Assembly: GCF_017352095.1 (NCBI RefSeq)
Contig: NZ_CP071463.1
Location: 2,480,001-2,544,000, forward strand
DNA from: Natrinema longum
GTDB taxonomy: Archaea > Halobacteriota > Halobacteria > Halobacteriales > Natrialbaceae
DNA length: 64,000 bases
Reading direction: 5' to 3'
Both the position numbers and the translations under genes were made by a program. The notes below the pieces were generated by a model. The model was not told the origin of the DNA and ran no database searches. It worked only from the letters and a program-made list of their open reading frames with translations. Shown piece after piece: positions 1 through 8,346 of the stretch (positions are counted from its first letter, which is position 1; each line of letters begins with the position of its first letter).

Positions 1-1222
1 ACGCCTCGTCGTCGGGCTCGAGTCGTCGTTCGATGCCGGGTCCGAACACCCAGCCGTTACTTCGGCCGCCCGTTTCGCTGCCCTGCCGTCGCACCGCGAG
101 GACGCTCACGGTCCCCGTCGATGGGGGATCCTCGAGGTCGGCGCTCTCGTCGGCTGCGTCGCTCGTTCCGACGGTAATCCGGCGAACGGCGTATCCCTCG
201 CGTTTGACCAGCGCGAACGCTTCGAACTCGCGGCTCGTGCCACGAGAGCGTACGACGAGTCGCGGCGAGTCGGCCTCGAGGACGGCTTTCACGTCCCGCC
301 GGGCGACGGAGACCGTGACTCGCCCCGGGCCGCCGGCCGTCGCTGCGGTCGGTTTCGCCGTGTGGATCTCGGATTCGACGTCGGCACCGCCATCGGTGGC
401 CAACTCCGCTGGCGGATCGTCGGGAACGGGAGCCCGAGCGTGTTCGTCGTCGATATCGGTCCGCGCACTCACCACCGTCCCGGCGATCGAGCGCTCGCCG
501 GTGCGAACGGTAACCTCGTCGCCGCGACCGAGGCCGGTCGGGACGAGCGTGGCGATCGAGACCGCCCGCTGGCCCGCCGCGACCCGCCTCGAGAGGCTGC
601 CGGAGGGCGGTGCGGCCGTGATCGTCGCCCGCCCCTGTTCGTCGATCGCGACGTCGACGTCGGCGAGGTCGTGGTCCGTTCGCAGTCGCTCCTCGAGGCG
701 GGACTCGAGTTCCGAGAGCGGGAGATCGGCGGGGAGCCGCCAGGAGCCGCTCTTGAGGGTCTGTCGGAGGGTGGCCGAGAGCGGGGGGTAGCCCTCCATG
801 TTCCGGATTTCGCCGGTCGGGCGGACGGTGACCTGACCGACCGACCCGACGAGTTCGACGACGTCGGCGGAGAGGGTTCGCTGTCGGAGGCGGGTAAAGG
901 AGAGTCGGCGGGGGAGTTCGGCCCCGAGTTTGTCGCCCTGGTTGTGGGCATAGAGCGCGAGCATGAGGACGACCAGGACGGCGACCAGCAGCCGCGGCGA
1001 CTGGGCGATCGTGGGTTCGACGAGGCCGAGCAATCCGCCCTGGACGCTGGCAATCGACAGCGCGAGGACGACGACACCGAACCCGGGCAGCGTGACGCCG
1101 GTGAAATACCGCACGAGAAATCCCAGCGAGCCGGCCACGAACGCCGGGACGATCCCGGTTAGCAAACCGAGATAGAGGCCGAGAAGCACCTCGATCAGCA
1201 AGTCGACCGGAAGCGATTGCAT
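1..1222 (-). CDS. TrkA-C-type membrane protein (3' end outside window)
   Basis: An open frame starts with ATG at 1222 and runs without a stop to base 1, giving 407 residues before the window ends; it is cut at its C-terminus. The first ~90 residues form three or so hydrophobic segments, followed by a long soluble acidic part with repeated short beta-rich stretches. A segment reading GLGRGDEVTVRTGERSIAG and a later one around VKAVLEADSPRLVVRS resemble RCK-C/TrkA-C ligand-binding repeats. It is divergent from a potassium channel gene at 1387, a pairing that fits K+ homeostasis. The family assignment rests on general resemblance and context only. A role as a regulatory partner of the channel is inference. 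Confidence 0.6.
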   Translation of the reverse strand, partial: MQSLPVDLLIEVLLGLYLGLLTGIVPAFVAGSLGFLVRYFTGVTLPGFGVVVLALSIASVQGGLLGLVEPTIAQSPRLLVAVLVVLMLALYAHNQGDKLGAELPRRLSFTRLRQRTLSADVVELVGSVGQVTVRPTGEIRNMEGYPPLSATLRQTLKSGSWRLPADLPLSELESRLEERLRTDHDLADVDVAIDEQGRATITAAPPSGSLSRRVAAGQRAVSIATLVPTGLGRGDEVTVRTGERSIAGTVVSARTDIDDEHARAPVPDDPPAELATDGGADVESEIHTAKPTAATAGGPGRVTVSVARRDVKAVLEADSPRLVVRSRGTSREFEAFALVKREGYAVRRITVGTSDAADESADLEDPPSTGTVSVLAVRRQGSETGGRSNGWVFGPGIERRLEPDDEA

Positions 1223-1386
1223 TGTGGGTCAGTGGGAGGGAATCGTTAAATTTGCACCGACACGCCCACCGTTCCGGCGGCAGCAATCGTCGGTCTCACG
1301 TCGATCGAGAGCCGACGCGACGGTTCGCTCGGTCCGGATCGGTACAGACGGAGACGTTTAACTAACACCACCGCCCAGCGGTGTGT

Positions 1387-2574
1387 ATGGTCGAGGACCC
1401 GTCGCTTCGAGCGCGATTGCCGGAGAACTGGCAGCGGGTGTTCACGACGCGGATCGCCATCGTCCTCGTTCTGCTCGTTGCCTTGCTTTCGGTCGCCACT
1501 GCGGTCATCAATATCGGGACCGAGACCGTCTACGGGCCACTTGCGGAGTACATCCCCGAGGCCGTCCAGGACGCTGCCGGCTTCACCGGCGCACTCACCG
1601 GATTCCTGATGGTCGGCAGTGCGCTCGCACTCCGGCGCGGACTCAGAGCCGGCTGGTGGGCAACGCTCTTTCTCTTGCCCCTGACCGCAGCGCAGGGACT
1701 GCTCCAGACCAGCCAGTACTCGGTCCCGCTGGTCGTCGTCTCACTGCTCGCGATTCCGCTCCTCCTGCTTACGCGCAAGCGATTCGACAAACCCCTCTCG
1801 CTTACGACGACGCAGATCGCGGCCGGCTCCGCACTCGTCGGCGTGCAACTCTACGGGACCATCGGCGGCTACGCCCTCAGGGAGCACTTCGACGGGATCA
1901 ACAACATCCTCGACGCCTTCTACTTCACGCTGATTACCTCGAGTACGGTGGGATACGGCGACGTGACGCCGAACGCGGAGTCGGTCCAGGGGATGTTGTT
2001 TACGATGTCCGTGCTCATCCTGGGCGTCGCCAGTTTCGGTATCGCGATCGGGGCGCTCGTCGGACCGGTAATCCAGGACCGCATCTCGAAAACACTCGGA
2101 AAAATGACTGAATCACAGCTCCAACTCTTGGACGAGCACATCCTCGTGCTCGGCTACGGCGAACTGACGGAACCGATCGTCGACGAACTCGCGGACAACG
2201 GCCGGGAGTTCGTCGTCGTCACCAGCGATCGCGAAGCCACGACGGAGCTCACCGAACGCGGCATCTCGGTCGTCGCCGGCGATCCCAGCGACGAGGAGCC
2301 GCTTCGCCGCGCGAAGATCGATCGTGCGGCCGCGATCCTCGTCGCGACGAACCACGACGCACAGGACGCCCTTACCATCCTCACTGCTCGCCAGCTCGCG
2401 CCGACCACTCGCATCGTCGCGGGTGCGACCGACCGGGAGAACACCAGGAAACTCGAGCGCGCCGGCGCGAACTCGGTTATCAGTCCCGCACAGCTCGGTG
2501 GCCATCTGCTGGTTCGCTCGGCGCTGGGCAGCGACGAGAGCGATCTGATCGATCGGATCCTCGAACGGGAGTAG
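1387..2574 (+). CDS. Two-domain K+ channel with TrkA-N (RCK) NAD-binding domain
   Basis: A 395-residue protein. The N-terminal ~220 residues hold several membrane segments; the last pair brackets a pore loop with the K+ selectivity filter TVGYGD. The C-terminal half begins with a Rossmann-type strand and loop (HILVLGYGELTEPIVDEL) and continues as a TrkA-N domain (VVVTSD, VVAGDPSDEEPLRRAKID), so nucleotide or ligand binding probably gates the pore. An in-frame GTG lies six bases upstream at 1381; the ATG at 1387 fits the channel's cytoplasmic start better. It is divergent from the TrkA-C-type gene and convergent with the HPP-Usp gene. The K+ channel call is secure; the in vivo ligand is not shown. 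Confidence 0.9.
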   Translation: MVEDPSLRARLPENWQRVFTTRIAIVLVLLVALLSVATAVINIGTETVYGPLAEYIPEAVQDAAGFTGALTGFLMVGSALALRRGLRAGWWATLFLLPLTAAQGLLQTSQYSVPLVVVSLLAIPLLLLTRKRFDKPLSLTTTQIAAGSALVGVQLYGTIGGYALREHFDGINNILDAFYFTLITSSTVGYGDVTPNAESVQGMLFTMSVLILGVASFGIAIGALVGPVIQDRISKTLGKMTESQLQLLDEHILVLGYGELTEPIVDELADNGREFVVVTSDREATTELTERGISVVAGDPSDEEPLRRAKIDRAAAILVATNHDAQDALTILTARQLAPTTRIVAGATDRENTRKLERAGANSVISPAQLGGHLLVRSALGSDESDLIDRILERE

Positions 2575-2578
2575 CAGG

Positions 2579-4006
2579 CTATCGATGCCGACCCCGATGG
2601 ACGATCGCGACGTCGGCCTCGAGATCGCTGAGTTTCCGGAACGTCGGCGGGGAGACGAATCGGGAGGCGGCCGACCGGTCCGTACTCGAGCCGACGAAAC
2701 AGACGTCGTACCGTGGTGCGGTCCGCGAGAGGTAGGATTCGACCGACGCGGTGGCGACGTGGGTCTCGAAGCGGCCAGGGAACGCATCGACGAGGTCCGC
2801 AAGCGTACTCTCGGCCGTGCGGCGGCGCGATTCGCTGTCGATACAGGTACAGACGCTGACCGTCCGGCCGGTGTCGGTCACCCGGATCGCGAAGTCGAGC
2901 ATCGCGCGGGCAGTGTCGCCGGCACCCCGGACTGCGACGAGGCTGTTCCGCCATCGTCGCCGGCGAGTGCCGTTCGACCGGAAGGCGATCACGTCGATCT
3001 CGCTGTCGAATAACCCGTTGATGAACGTCGAGAGACCGCCGCTCTCGCGTTCGGCGTACGGTGTGACGATGAGATCACAGCGCAGTTCTCGCGCGGTCCG
3101 GAGGACGAGTCCGGCCGAGCGTCCGTGGTCACCCGCGATGACGACCTCACAGGGAACGTCGTATGCAGTCTCGAGATCGGCCGCGAGCGACTCGAGGTGA
3201 CGAGCGGCGTCGGTGGCCGCCTGTTCGGCTGGATCCGTTTCGCCTCGTCGCTCGTCCTCGTGGGCGTCGGGACGCCGCTGCTCGGCGTCGGTCTCGTCGA
3301 CGATATCCAGGAGAACGACCTTTCCAGCGTCGTGTGCGCCGGCGATCGATGCGGCGAAGCGAGCGACGGTCTCGTCGCCGTCGTCCATCGGGACGAGGAC
3401 GTGATCGTCCCCGCCCATCGTCCCGTAGAGATAGCGGGCACGCTGTTCGTAGAAGCGATCCCGCCAGACGACGAAAGCGGCCGCGACGAACGCACTCGAG
3501 ACGACGATCCCGAGGACGTAGGCTACCTGCGCGTTCCCGGTCACGAGCACGAGCAGCGCGGTCGAAAACGCCGTCGGCTCCTCGAGGTCGAGCGCCCAGG
3601 TACAGCCACCGGTGAAGAAGACCCCGACGGCGGCACCGGCTGCGCTGACGCCGCCGCCGTCGAGACCGGCGGCGGCCGACAGCGCCAGCGCGAGCCAGCC
3701 ACAGCACGCTCCGGCCGTCATCCCGCCGACGAACTTCCAGGGCGTCGAATACTTTCCCTCGGGATCGGAAAAGAGCGTGTACGTTCCGGATGCGAGCGGC
3801 GGGAACACCAGAAACGAGATCGCGGCGCTCGCGTTCGCCAGCCAGGTCACCGCCGCGATCAACAGCGGGACGAAGACGAGCACCGAGAGGTGGAGGAGGT
3901 TTCCGGTGTGCTCGAGCCACCGACGGAAGGAATCGAGTTCCCGTCGCTCGAGCCGTCGGAGCCGTCTCGCGACCCCGCGAAGCCACGCTCGCGCTCCCTC
4001 GAGCAT
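2579..4006 (-). CDS. HPP family membrane protein with C-terminal universal stress (Usp) domains
   Basis: A 475-residue protein. Residues ~35-190 form four to five hydrophobic helices with the HPP-family features FPPLASGTY and PWKFVGGMTAGACCGWLAL. The remainder is cytoplasmic: a first UspA-like domain starts at HVLVPMDDGDETVARFAAS, and a second divergent one follows from about residue 335. HPP domains in other lineages are linked to nitrite or small-anion transport, while Usp domains bind nucleotides; the fusion is common in haloarchaea and its substrate is unknown. It is convergent with the K+ channel, the stops lying 4 nt apart. Its location between K+ channel genes hints at ion or osmotic stress, which is inference. 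Confidence 0.8.
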   Translation of the reverse strand: MLEGARAWLRGVARRLRRLERRELDSFRRWLEHTGNLLHLSVLVFVPLLIAAVTWLANASAAISFLVFPPLASGTYTLFSDPEGKYSTPWKFVGGMTAGACCGWLALALSAAAGLDGGGVSAAGAAVGVFFTGGCTWALDLEEPTAFSTALLVLVTGNAQVAYVLGIVVSSAFVAAAFVVWRDRFYEQRARYLYGTMGGDDHVLVPMDDGDETVARFAASIAGAHDAGKVVLLDIVDETDAEQRRPDAHEDERRGETDPAEQAATDAARHLESLAADLETAYDVPCEVVIAGDHGRSAGLVLRTARELRCDLIVTPYAERESGGLSTFINGLFDSEIDVIAFRSNGTRRRRWRNSLVAVRGAGDTARAMLDFAIRVTDTGRTVSVCTCIDSESRRRTAESTLADLVDAFPGRFETHVATASVESYLSRTAPRYDVCFVGSSTDRSAASRFVSPPTFRKLSDLEADVAIVHRGRHR

Positions 4007-4095
4007 AGCCGTTCGTTGCCCCCGGCGCGATCAAAACCCTTTGGCTTGGGTCGGGCCGCGTGCCGTGTCGGTCGGCGGTCCGATCGCTCCCGCCG

Positions 4096-4773
4096 TTATT
4101 CCGGTGCACCCTCGAGGATCGCCACGCCGCTCGAGGCACCGATCCGGTCGGCACCGGCCTCGAGCATGGCCATGGCGTCGTCGTAGCTCCCGATGCCGCC
4201 GCTGGCCTTGACGGGGAGGTACTCGGCCATGAGTGCGACGTCCGCGACGGTCGCGCCGGCGCTCGCGGCTTCGCCGTTCGCACGTTGGGCTTCCGATGGA
4301 ACGCTGGCGAAGCCGGTCGAGGTCTTGACCATCGCCGCGTCGGCGGCCTGGGCGGCCTCGCAGGCCCGTCGTTTCTCGGCGTCGGTCAGGAGCGCGGTTT
4401 CGACGATCACCTTGACCGGGATCGGGACCGCGGCGACCAGTTCCGCGAGTTCCTCCCTGACCGCGGCGGTATCGCCCGCTTTCAGCCGGCCCACGTTGAT
4501 GACCACGTCGAGTTCGTCCGCGCCCGCTTGCCAGGCCGTGACCCCCTCCCTGCGTTTCACCCCGGGAGCGTGCTGGCCGTGCGGGAAGCCGATCACCGTC
4601 GCCAGGGTCACGTCGGGGGCGTACTCGGTCGCGAGTTCGACTGCGTACGGAGGGATACAGGCGTTCATGCCGTAGTTCGTTGCTTCCTCAAGGGCGCTCC
4701 GAACGTCGGCGGGGGTCGTCTCGGGGCCCAGAACGGTGTGGTCGATCCGGGGAGCGAGTTCGCTGCGATCCAT
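4096..4773 (-). CDS. deoC: Deoxyribose-phosphate aldolase
   Basis: A 225-residue protein matching the usual length of short archaeal/bacterial DeoC. It cleaves 2-deoxy-D-ribose 5-phosphate to acetaldehyde and glyceraldehyde 3-phosphate in the cytoplasm. Conserved landmarks are IDHTVL at the N-terminus, the GFPHG loop, Asp89 in ELDVVIN, the Schiff-base Lys150 in MVKTSTGF, and Lys189 in VKASGGIG. It lies close to genes for a PfkB sugar kinase and a nucleoside phosphorylase, so it fits deoxynucleoside salvage. The gene is transcribed away from that pair and has its own promoter region. Confidence 0.95.
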   Translation of the reverse strand: MDRSELAPRIDHTVLGPETTPADVRSALEEATNYGMNACIPPYAVELATEYAPDVTLATVIGFPHGQHAPGVKRREGVTAWQAGADELDVVINVGRLKAGDTAAVREELAELVAAVPIPVKVIVETALLTDAEKRRACEAAQAADAAMVKTSTGFASVPSEAQRANGEAASAGATVADVALMAEYLPVKASGGIGSYDDAMAMLEAGADRIGASSGVAILEGAPE

Positions 4774-5182
4774 ATACGAGCGGACTCACTGGACACGCAA
4801 AAAGCCGACCGGTCGCGGATATCCGAGTCACGCGATCGTGGCCTTTCAGCGAGGTGGATCCCGAATCGGTTCTTCTCGCCCGGAGGAGGAGCCGACACGC
4901 GTCTCGAGGGCCCGGGTGTCGGCGAACGCCATCGGGGCGGTCGTTACCGGGCGGAGGACGTTCCCATCGAACGATATCGTGACAGCAGTTCGATACTATC
5001 GGCCGTTACGTGATAGTTGCTCGAGGCGTATGCGGTGGATCGATCACCGGATTCGTTCGAACTGGCGCGGCTAATTCTCGATCGAACGCGTCGCCCTCCC
5101 TCCTTCTCGTAGCAAGAGGTATCAGTAAAATAATCGGACAATAACCGGAAAGTGTTAGTTCCTGGTGTGTCCCATATCAGCT
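4774..5182. other. Intergenic region between divergent deoC and DUF63 genes
   Basis: No convincing gene is seen in these 409 bases. Short frames on both strands lack a recognisable family and have no haloarchaeal third-position pattern. An AT-rich patch at about 5115-5160 precedes the DUF63 gene and probably holds its promoter. Confidence 0.6.
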
Positions 5183-6004
5183 ATGGTATTACCCGAGGGG
5201 TTCGTCGTCCCGCCGTGGTACCTCCTGGTTCCGGTCATCGTGGTTCTCGCCGGTGTCATCTCGCTGCTGTGGACGCTCGAGCCGCCGGTGACCGACCGGA
5301 CGGTTATCGCGTTCGCACCGTGGATGATGTTCGGCGCGACGCTGCACGTCCTCTACAAGATGGCCGCGTTCCCGGCGAGTATCGAGCCACTGTTTACCGC
5401 ACCGATGGTCTACGCCGTCACGGCGGTCCTCGCCGGACTCGTCTGGATCGTCGCCGTGTTCCTCCACGTCGGCGGACTCCAGCGAACGACCCACCGGTTC
5501 GTCGGCATCGCCGGAACGGCGTTTTTCTCGGTCTTCGCGATGCTCGCACTGATTCGCAGCTTCGAAAGCGGGACCTTCGAGCCGTTCTGGCCGGTTATCT
5601 CCGTCGTCGTCGCCGGTATCGTCACCGCGATCACCTGGGTCGCAGTGAGCCTCTGGTTTACCGATATCGCCGCGACCACGAGCGCGACGGGCGCGCTCGT
5701 CGTCTTCGGGCATACCCTCGATGGGGTCACGACCGCGGTCGGCTACGACGTCCTCGCGGCCGGCGAGACCGTTCCGGTCTCGCTGTTGCTCCTCGAGGCC
5801 GGCGCGGCCCTGCCGACTGCCGAATACGTCGGGGCCGGCTGGCTGTTCGTCTTCGTCAAGGTCGTCCTCGCAGTGGTCATCCTCGGGCTGTTCCGGGAGT
5901 ACGTCGACGAACAGCCACGGCAGGCCCGAACGATACTCGCGCTCGTCGCCGCTGTCGGGCTCGGGCCGGCCGTTCACAACGTCCTGTTGTTCACTGTGGC
6001 CTGA
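5183..6004 (+). CDS. DUF63 family integral membrane protein
   Basis: A 273-residue protein made of about seven to eight hydrophobic helices with short loops. The segment VVFGHTLDGVTTAVGYDVL and the end LGPAVHNVLLF are typical of the archaeal DUF63 family. The ATG at 5183 was chosen because it leads straight into the first membrane helix; an in-frame GTG lies 18 bases upstream. No biochemical function is known for DUF63. It lies 142 bases before the PfkB kinase on the same strand, but nothing shows a functional tie. Confidence 0.85.
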   Translation: MVLPEGFVVPPWYLLVPVIVVLAGVISLLWTLEPPVTDRTVIAFAPWMMFGATLHVLYKMAAFPASIEPLFTAPMVYAVTAVLAGLVWIVAVFLHVGGLQRTTHRFVGIAGTAFFSVFAMLALIRSFESGTFEPFWPVISVVVAGIVTAITWVAVSLWFTDIAATTSATGALVVFGHTLDGVTTAVGYDVLAAGETVPVSLLLLEAGAALPTAEYVGAGWLFVFVKVVLAVVILGLFREYVDEQPRQARTILALVAAVGLGPAVHNVLLFTVA

Positions 6005-6146
6005 TGCGGTCCGTCCGGATCACGGCGTGATCGAGCGCTGGCACCGCCCGTTCCCGGGAGTGGCGTGGCCGGGCACGACTGACTCCGGCTGACCGGGAGT
6101 CCACCCACATTTTTGCCCGCCGGGGCCGTCCCCGAACTCGTAGCCG

Positions 6147-7028
6147 ATGAATCAGGTCACGGTACTTACTGCCGGCCACGTCAACTGGGACGTGACCCTT
6201 CGCGTCGATCGGCTCCCGGAACCCGACGGCGAAGCGTCGATCCGCTCACAACGCGGGTCCGGGGGTGGCAGCGCCGCCAACGTCGCCGCCGCACTCGCCG
6301 GCCTCGAGGTCGAGACCGGGCTGATCGGCAGCGTCGGTGACGACGACAACGGCCTGCTCGCCCGCCGAGAACTCGAGGGTGCGGGGGTCTCCCTCGGGGG
6401 GCTCCGCGTGGTCGAGGGAGCCGAAACGGTAGTCAAGTACCTGCTCGTCGACGAGACGGGGTCGGTCGCGGTGCTCGGCAACGACGGCGTCAACGAAGCC
6501 GTCACCCCTGGGGACCTCGAGCCGGCTCGGATTCGAGCGGCCGACCACGTCCACCTCACGGGGCAACGCCCCGACACCGCCGCTGCGATCGCCCAGGTCG
6601 CGAGCGAGGCCGGAATCACCGTCAGTTTCGATCCCGGCCGCCGGCTCGGGGACCGAGACTACGGCGACGCGCTCGCACTCGCCGACGTCGTCTTCGTGAC
6701 CGATCGGGAAGCCACGGCGCTCCTGGAGACCGATCCGATAGGCGGGGGCGTCGACGACCGGGTCGTCGTCGTCACGTGCGGTGCCGATGGCGCGGAAGCG
6801 TACACGCCGGACGGTGCCGTCGTCCACGCGGGATTCGACGTCGAGCCGGTCGATACGGCCGGTGCGGGCGACGCCTTCGCCGCGGGGTTTCTCGCGACGT
6901 GGCTCGAGGACGGGGATATCGACCGTGCACTCGCGTACGGGAACGCCTGTGGTGCGCTGACCGCGAGCCGTGCCGGTGCGCGGAGCAGGCTGACGGCCAC
7001 GGCGGTCGAGCGCGTTTTCACGGATTGA
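6147..7028 (+). CDS. PfkB-family sugar/nucleoside kinase
   Basis: A 293-residue protein of the ribokinase/PfkB fold. The N-terminal signature GSGGGSAANVAAALAGL (residues 37-53) and the C-terminal ATP/anion-hole motif DTAGAGDAF (residues 236-244, catalytic Asp242) are intact. It phosphorylates a sugar or nucleoside with ATP or ADP; the substrate cannot be read from the sequence. A nucleoside phosphorylase gene follows 565 bases later on the same strand. That pairing suggests ribose 1-phosphate, ribose or a nucleoside as substrate, as in the pentose bisphosphate route described in haloarchaea. Ribokinase is the main alternative. Confidence 0.85.
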   Translation: MNQVTVLTAGHVNWDVTLRVDRLPEPDGEASIRSQRGSGGGSAANVAAALAGLEVETGLIGSVGDDDNGLLARRELEGAGVSLGGLRVVEGAETVVKYLLVDETGSVAVLGNDGVNEAVTPGDLEPARIRAADHVHLTGQRPDTAAAIAQVASEAGITVSFDPGRRLGDRDYGDALALADVVFVTDREATALLETDPIGGGVDDRVVVVTCGADGAEAYTPDGAVVHAGFDVEPVDTAGAGDAFAAGFLATWLEDGDIDRALAYGNACGALTASRAGARSRLTATAVERVFTD

Positions 7029-7148
7029 TCCCGACCGCACCCTTCTTGTACTCCACGTGACTTCCGGAAACCATCGCTGTCGTGTGGTTCTCACCGGGTG
7101 CTGTCTGACGGTAGTTATATTGGCGGGGCCGTTGGCCACTCGAGTGAA

Positions 7149-7168
7149 CAGTCACGATCCCGTGACTG
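7149..7168. promoter_or_regulatory. 8-bp inverted repeat before the HalOD1 gene
   Basis: CAGTCACG and CGTGACTG are perfect complementary arms separated by ATCC. The element ends 6 nt before the ATG at 7175, and a TATA-like run (gttatat) lies near 7114. It would sit at or just after the transcription start, so it could be an operator or a 5' hairpin. Confidence 0.45.
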
Positions 7169-7174
7169 AGAGAC

Positions 7175-7477
7175 ATGACGGAAGGAAGGGTAACTCACTC
7201 CCACGGATGTGGCCACGGACGGCCCGTCCGATACGAGCGACGATCGGACGAATCGCCGAGTATCGCCGCTGCAACCGCACTGGCTCAGTATTACGGCGAC
7301 GACGTTACTGCGGCCAGTACGCAGTTGTACGACTACATCGACCCCGATGCACTCGACAGCCTCTTCGCCGAGACGAACCGCGGTCGGTCCAGATCGACGG
7401 GGATCGTCGAGTTCGAGATCGACGACGCGACGGTCACGGTCCGACCCGATCGCGTCGAGGTGTGTCCGGTCCAGTGA
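7175..7477 (+). CDS. HalOD1 output-domain small protein
   Basis: A 100-residue soluble protein. Residues ~30-98 match the HalOD1 pattern: a helix (AAATALAQYYG), the phrase LYDYIDPDALDSLF, and a C-terminal strand pair (TGIVEFEIDDATVTVRPDRVEV). HalOD1 domains occur in haloarchaea alone or fused to sensors and receivers and are thought to be signalling outputs; no reaction is known. The N-terminus has a short His/Cys stretch (HSHGCGHG), which is unusual and could bind metal, but this is speculative. It sits between the kinase and nucleoside phosphorylase genes on the same strand and has an inverted repeat just before its start. Confidence 0.8.
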   Translation: MTEGRVTHSHGCGHGRPVRYERRSDESPSIAAATALAQYYGDDVTAASTQLYDYIDPDALDSLFAETNRGRSRSTGIVEFEIDDATVTVRPDRVEVCPVQ

Positions 7478-7593
7478 CCGACGATCGGGCCGTCGACCGC
7501 CGGTCGGACGCGGCGGTCGGGTGGTATCGAGGATCGGTCGCCTCGTAGCGCTTCCTCGAACCTTTTTTCTCGCCGCCCGCGGAACGCGACGGT

Positions 7594-8322
7594 ATGGCGA
7601 CCCAACCACACCTGCTGGTCGACGACGGCGATCTGACGGATATCGCGCTCATTCCGGGCGATCCGGGACGGGTCGATCGCATCGCCGACCACTGCGACGA
7701 GTCGACGACGATCGCACAGAACCGCGAATACAAGGTCGTCAACGCCACCTACGGGGGCCGAGAGCTGACCATCTGTTCGACGGGGATCGGCTGTCCCTCC
7801 GCGGCGATCGCGATCGAAGAACTGGCCGCCGTCGGCGTCGAGACGTTCGTTCGCGTCGGAACGACCGGGGCACTCCAGTCGGAGATCGAGATCGGCGACA
7901 TGATCGTCGCGACCGGCGCGGCGAAAAACGAGGGGACGAGCAAGCGCTACGAAGCCGCCGAGTACCCCGCGGTGCCGGACTACGACGTGTTGTCGGCGCT
8001 CGTCGACGCCGCCGAAGCGAACGACGAAGACGTCCACGTCGGGCCGATCGCGTCCGACGACGCTTACTACGCCGAGACTGACGACGCCGTCGACGACTGG
8101 GAAGCCGCCGGTATGCTGTCGGTCGAGATGGAAGCCGCCGCGGTCTTCTCGCTGGCCCGGCGCAAGGGGTTGCGCGCCGGCGCGATCTGTACCGTCGACG
8201 GCAACCTCGTCGAAGGCACGCAGAAGGGTACCGACACGGAAGACGACGAACTCCCCGAGAAAGCGAAGAACAACGTCGGCCGCGCGATCGATCTCTCGCT
8301 CGAGGCCGCGACCGAACTCTGA
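7594..8322 (+). CDS. udp: Nucleoside phosphorylase (uridine phosphorylase family)
   Basis: A 242-residue protein of the PNP/UDP phosphorylase fold, close to the usual 250. It catalyses phosphorolysis of a nucleoside to base and (deoxy)ribose 1-phosphate. Visible landmarks are the phosphate loop IPGDPGRVDRIA near residue 20, STGIGCPSAAIAIEEL, RVGTTGALQ, and LSVEMEAAAVFSLA, the metal/ribose-binding signature. The upstream PfkB kinase and deoC nearby suggest that the sugar phosphates are used further. Base specificity (uridine, guanosine or adenosine) cannot be told here, so the symbol is provisional. It is convergent with the permease gene 24 bases away. Confidence 0.88.
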   Translation: MATQPHLLVDDGDLTDIALIPGDPGRVDRIADHCDESTTIAQNREYKVVNATYGGRELTICSTGIGCPSAAIAIEELAAVGVETFVRVGTTGALQSEIEIGDMIVATGAAKNEGTSKRYEAAEYPAVPDYDVLSALVDAAEANDEDVHVGPIASDDAYYAETDDAVDDWEAAGMLSVEMEAAAVFSLARRKGLRAGAICTVDGNLVEGTQKGTDTEDDELPEKAKNNVGRAIDLSLEAATEL

Positions 8323-8346
8323 CGGCTCCGAACCGAACGCCAGTTT

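Noticed and set aside
57-1286. Minus-strand 409-codon closed frame at the left end
   Set aside because: Arg-rich and out of frame with the real membrane-protein gene, which starts at 1222 and stays open to base 1.
4944-5141. 65-codon minus frame in the deoC/DUF63 gap
   Set aside because: No motif, no promoter, and composition unlike local proteins.
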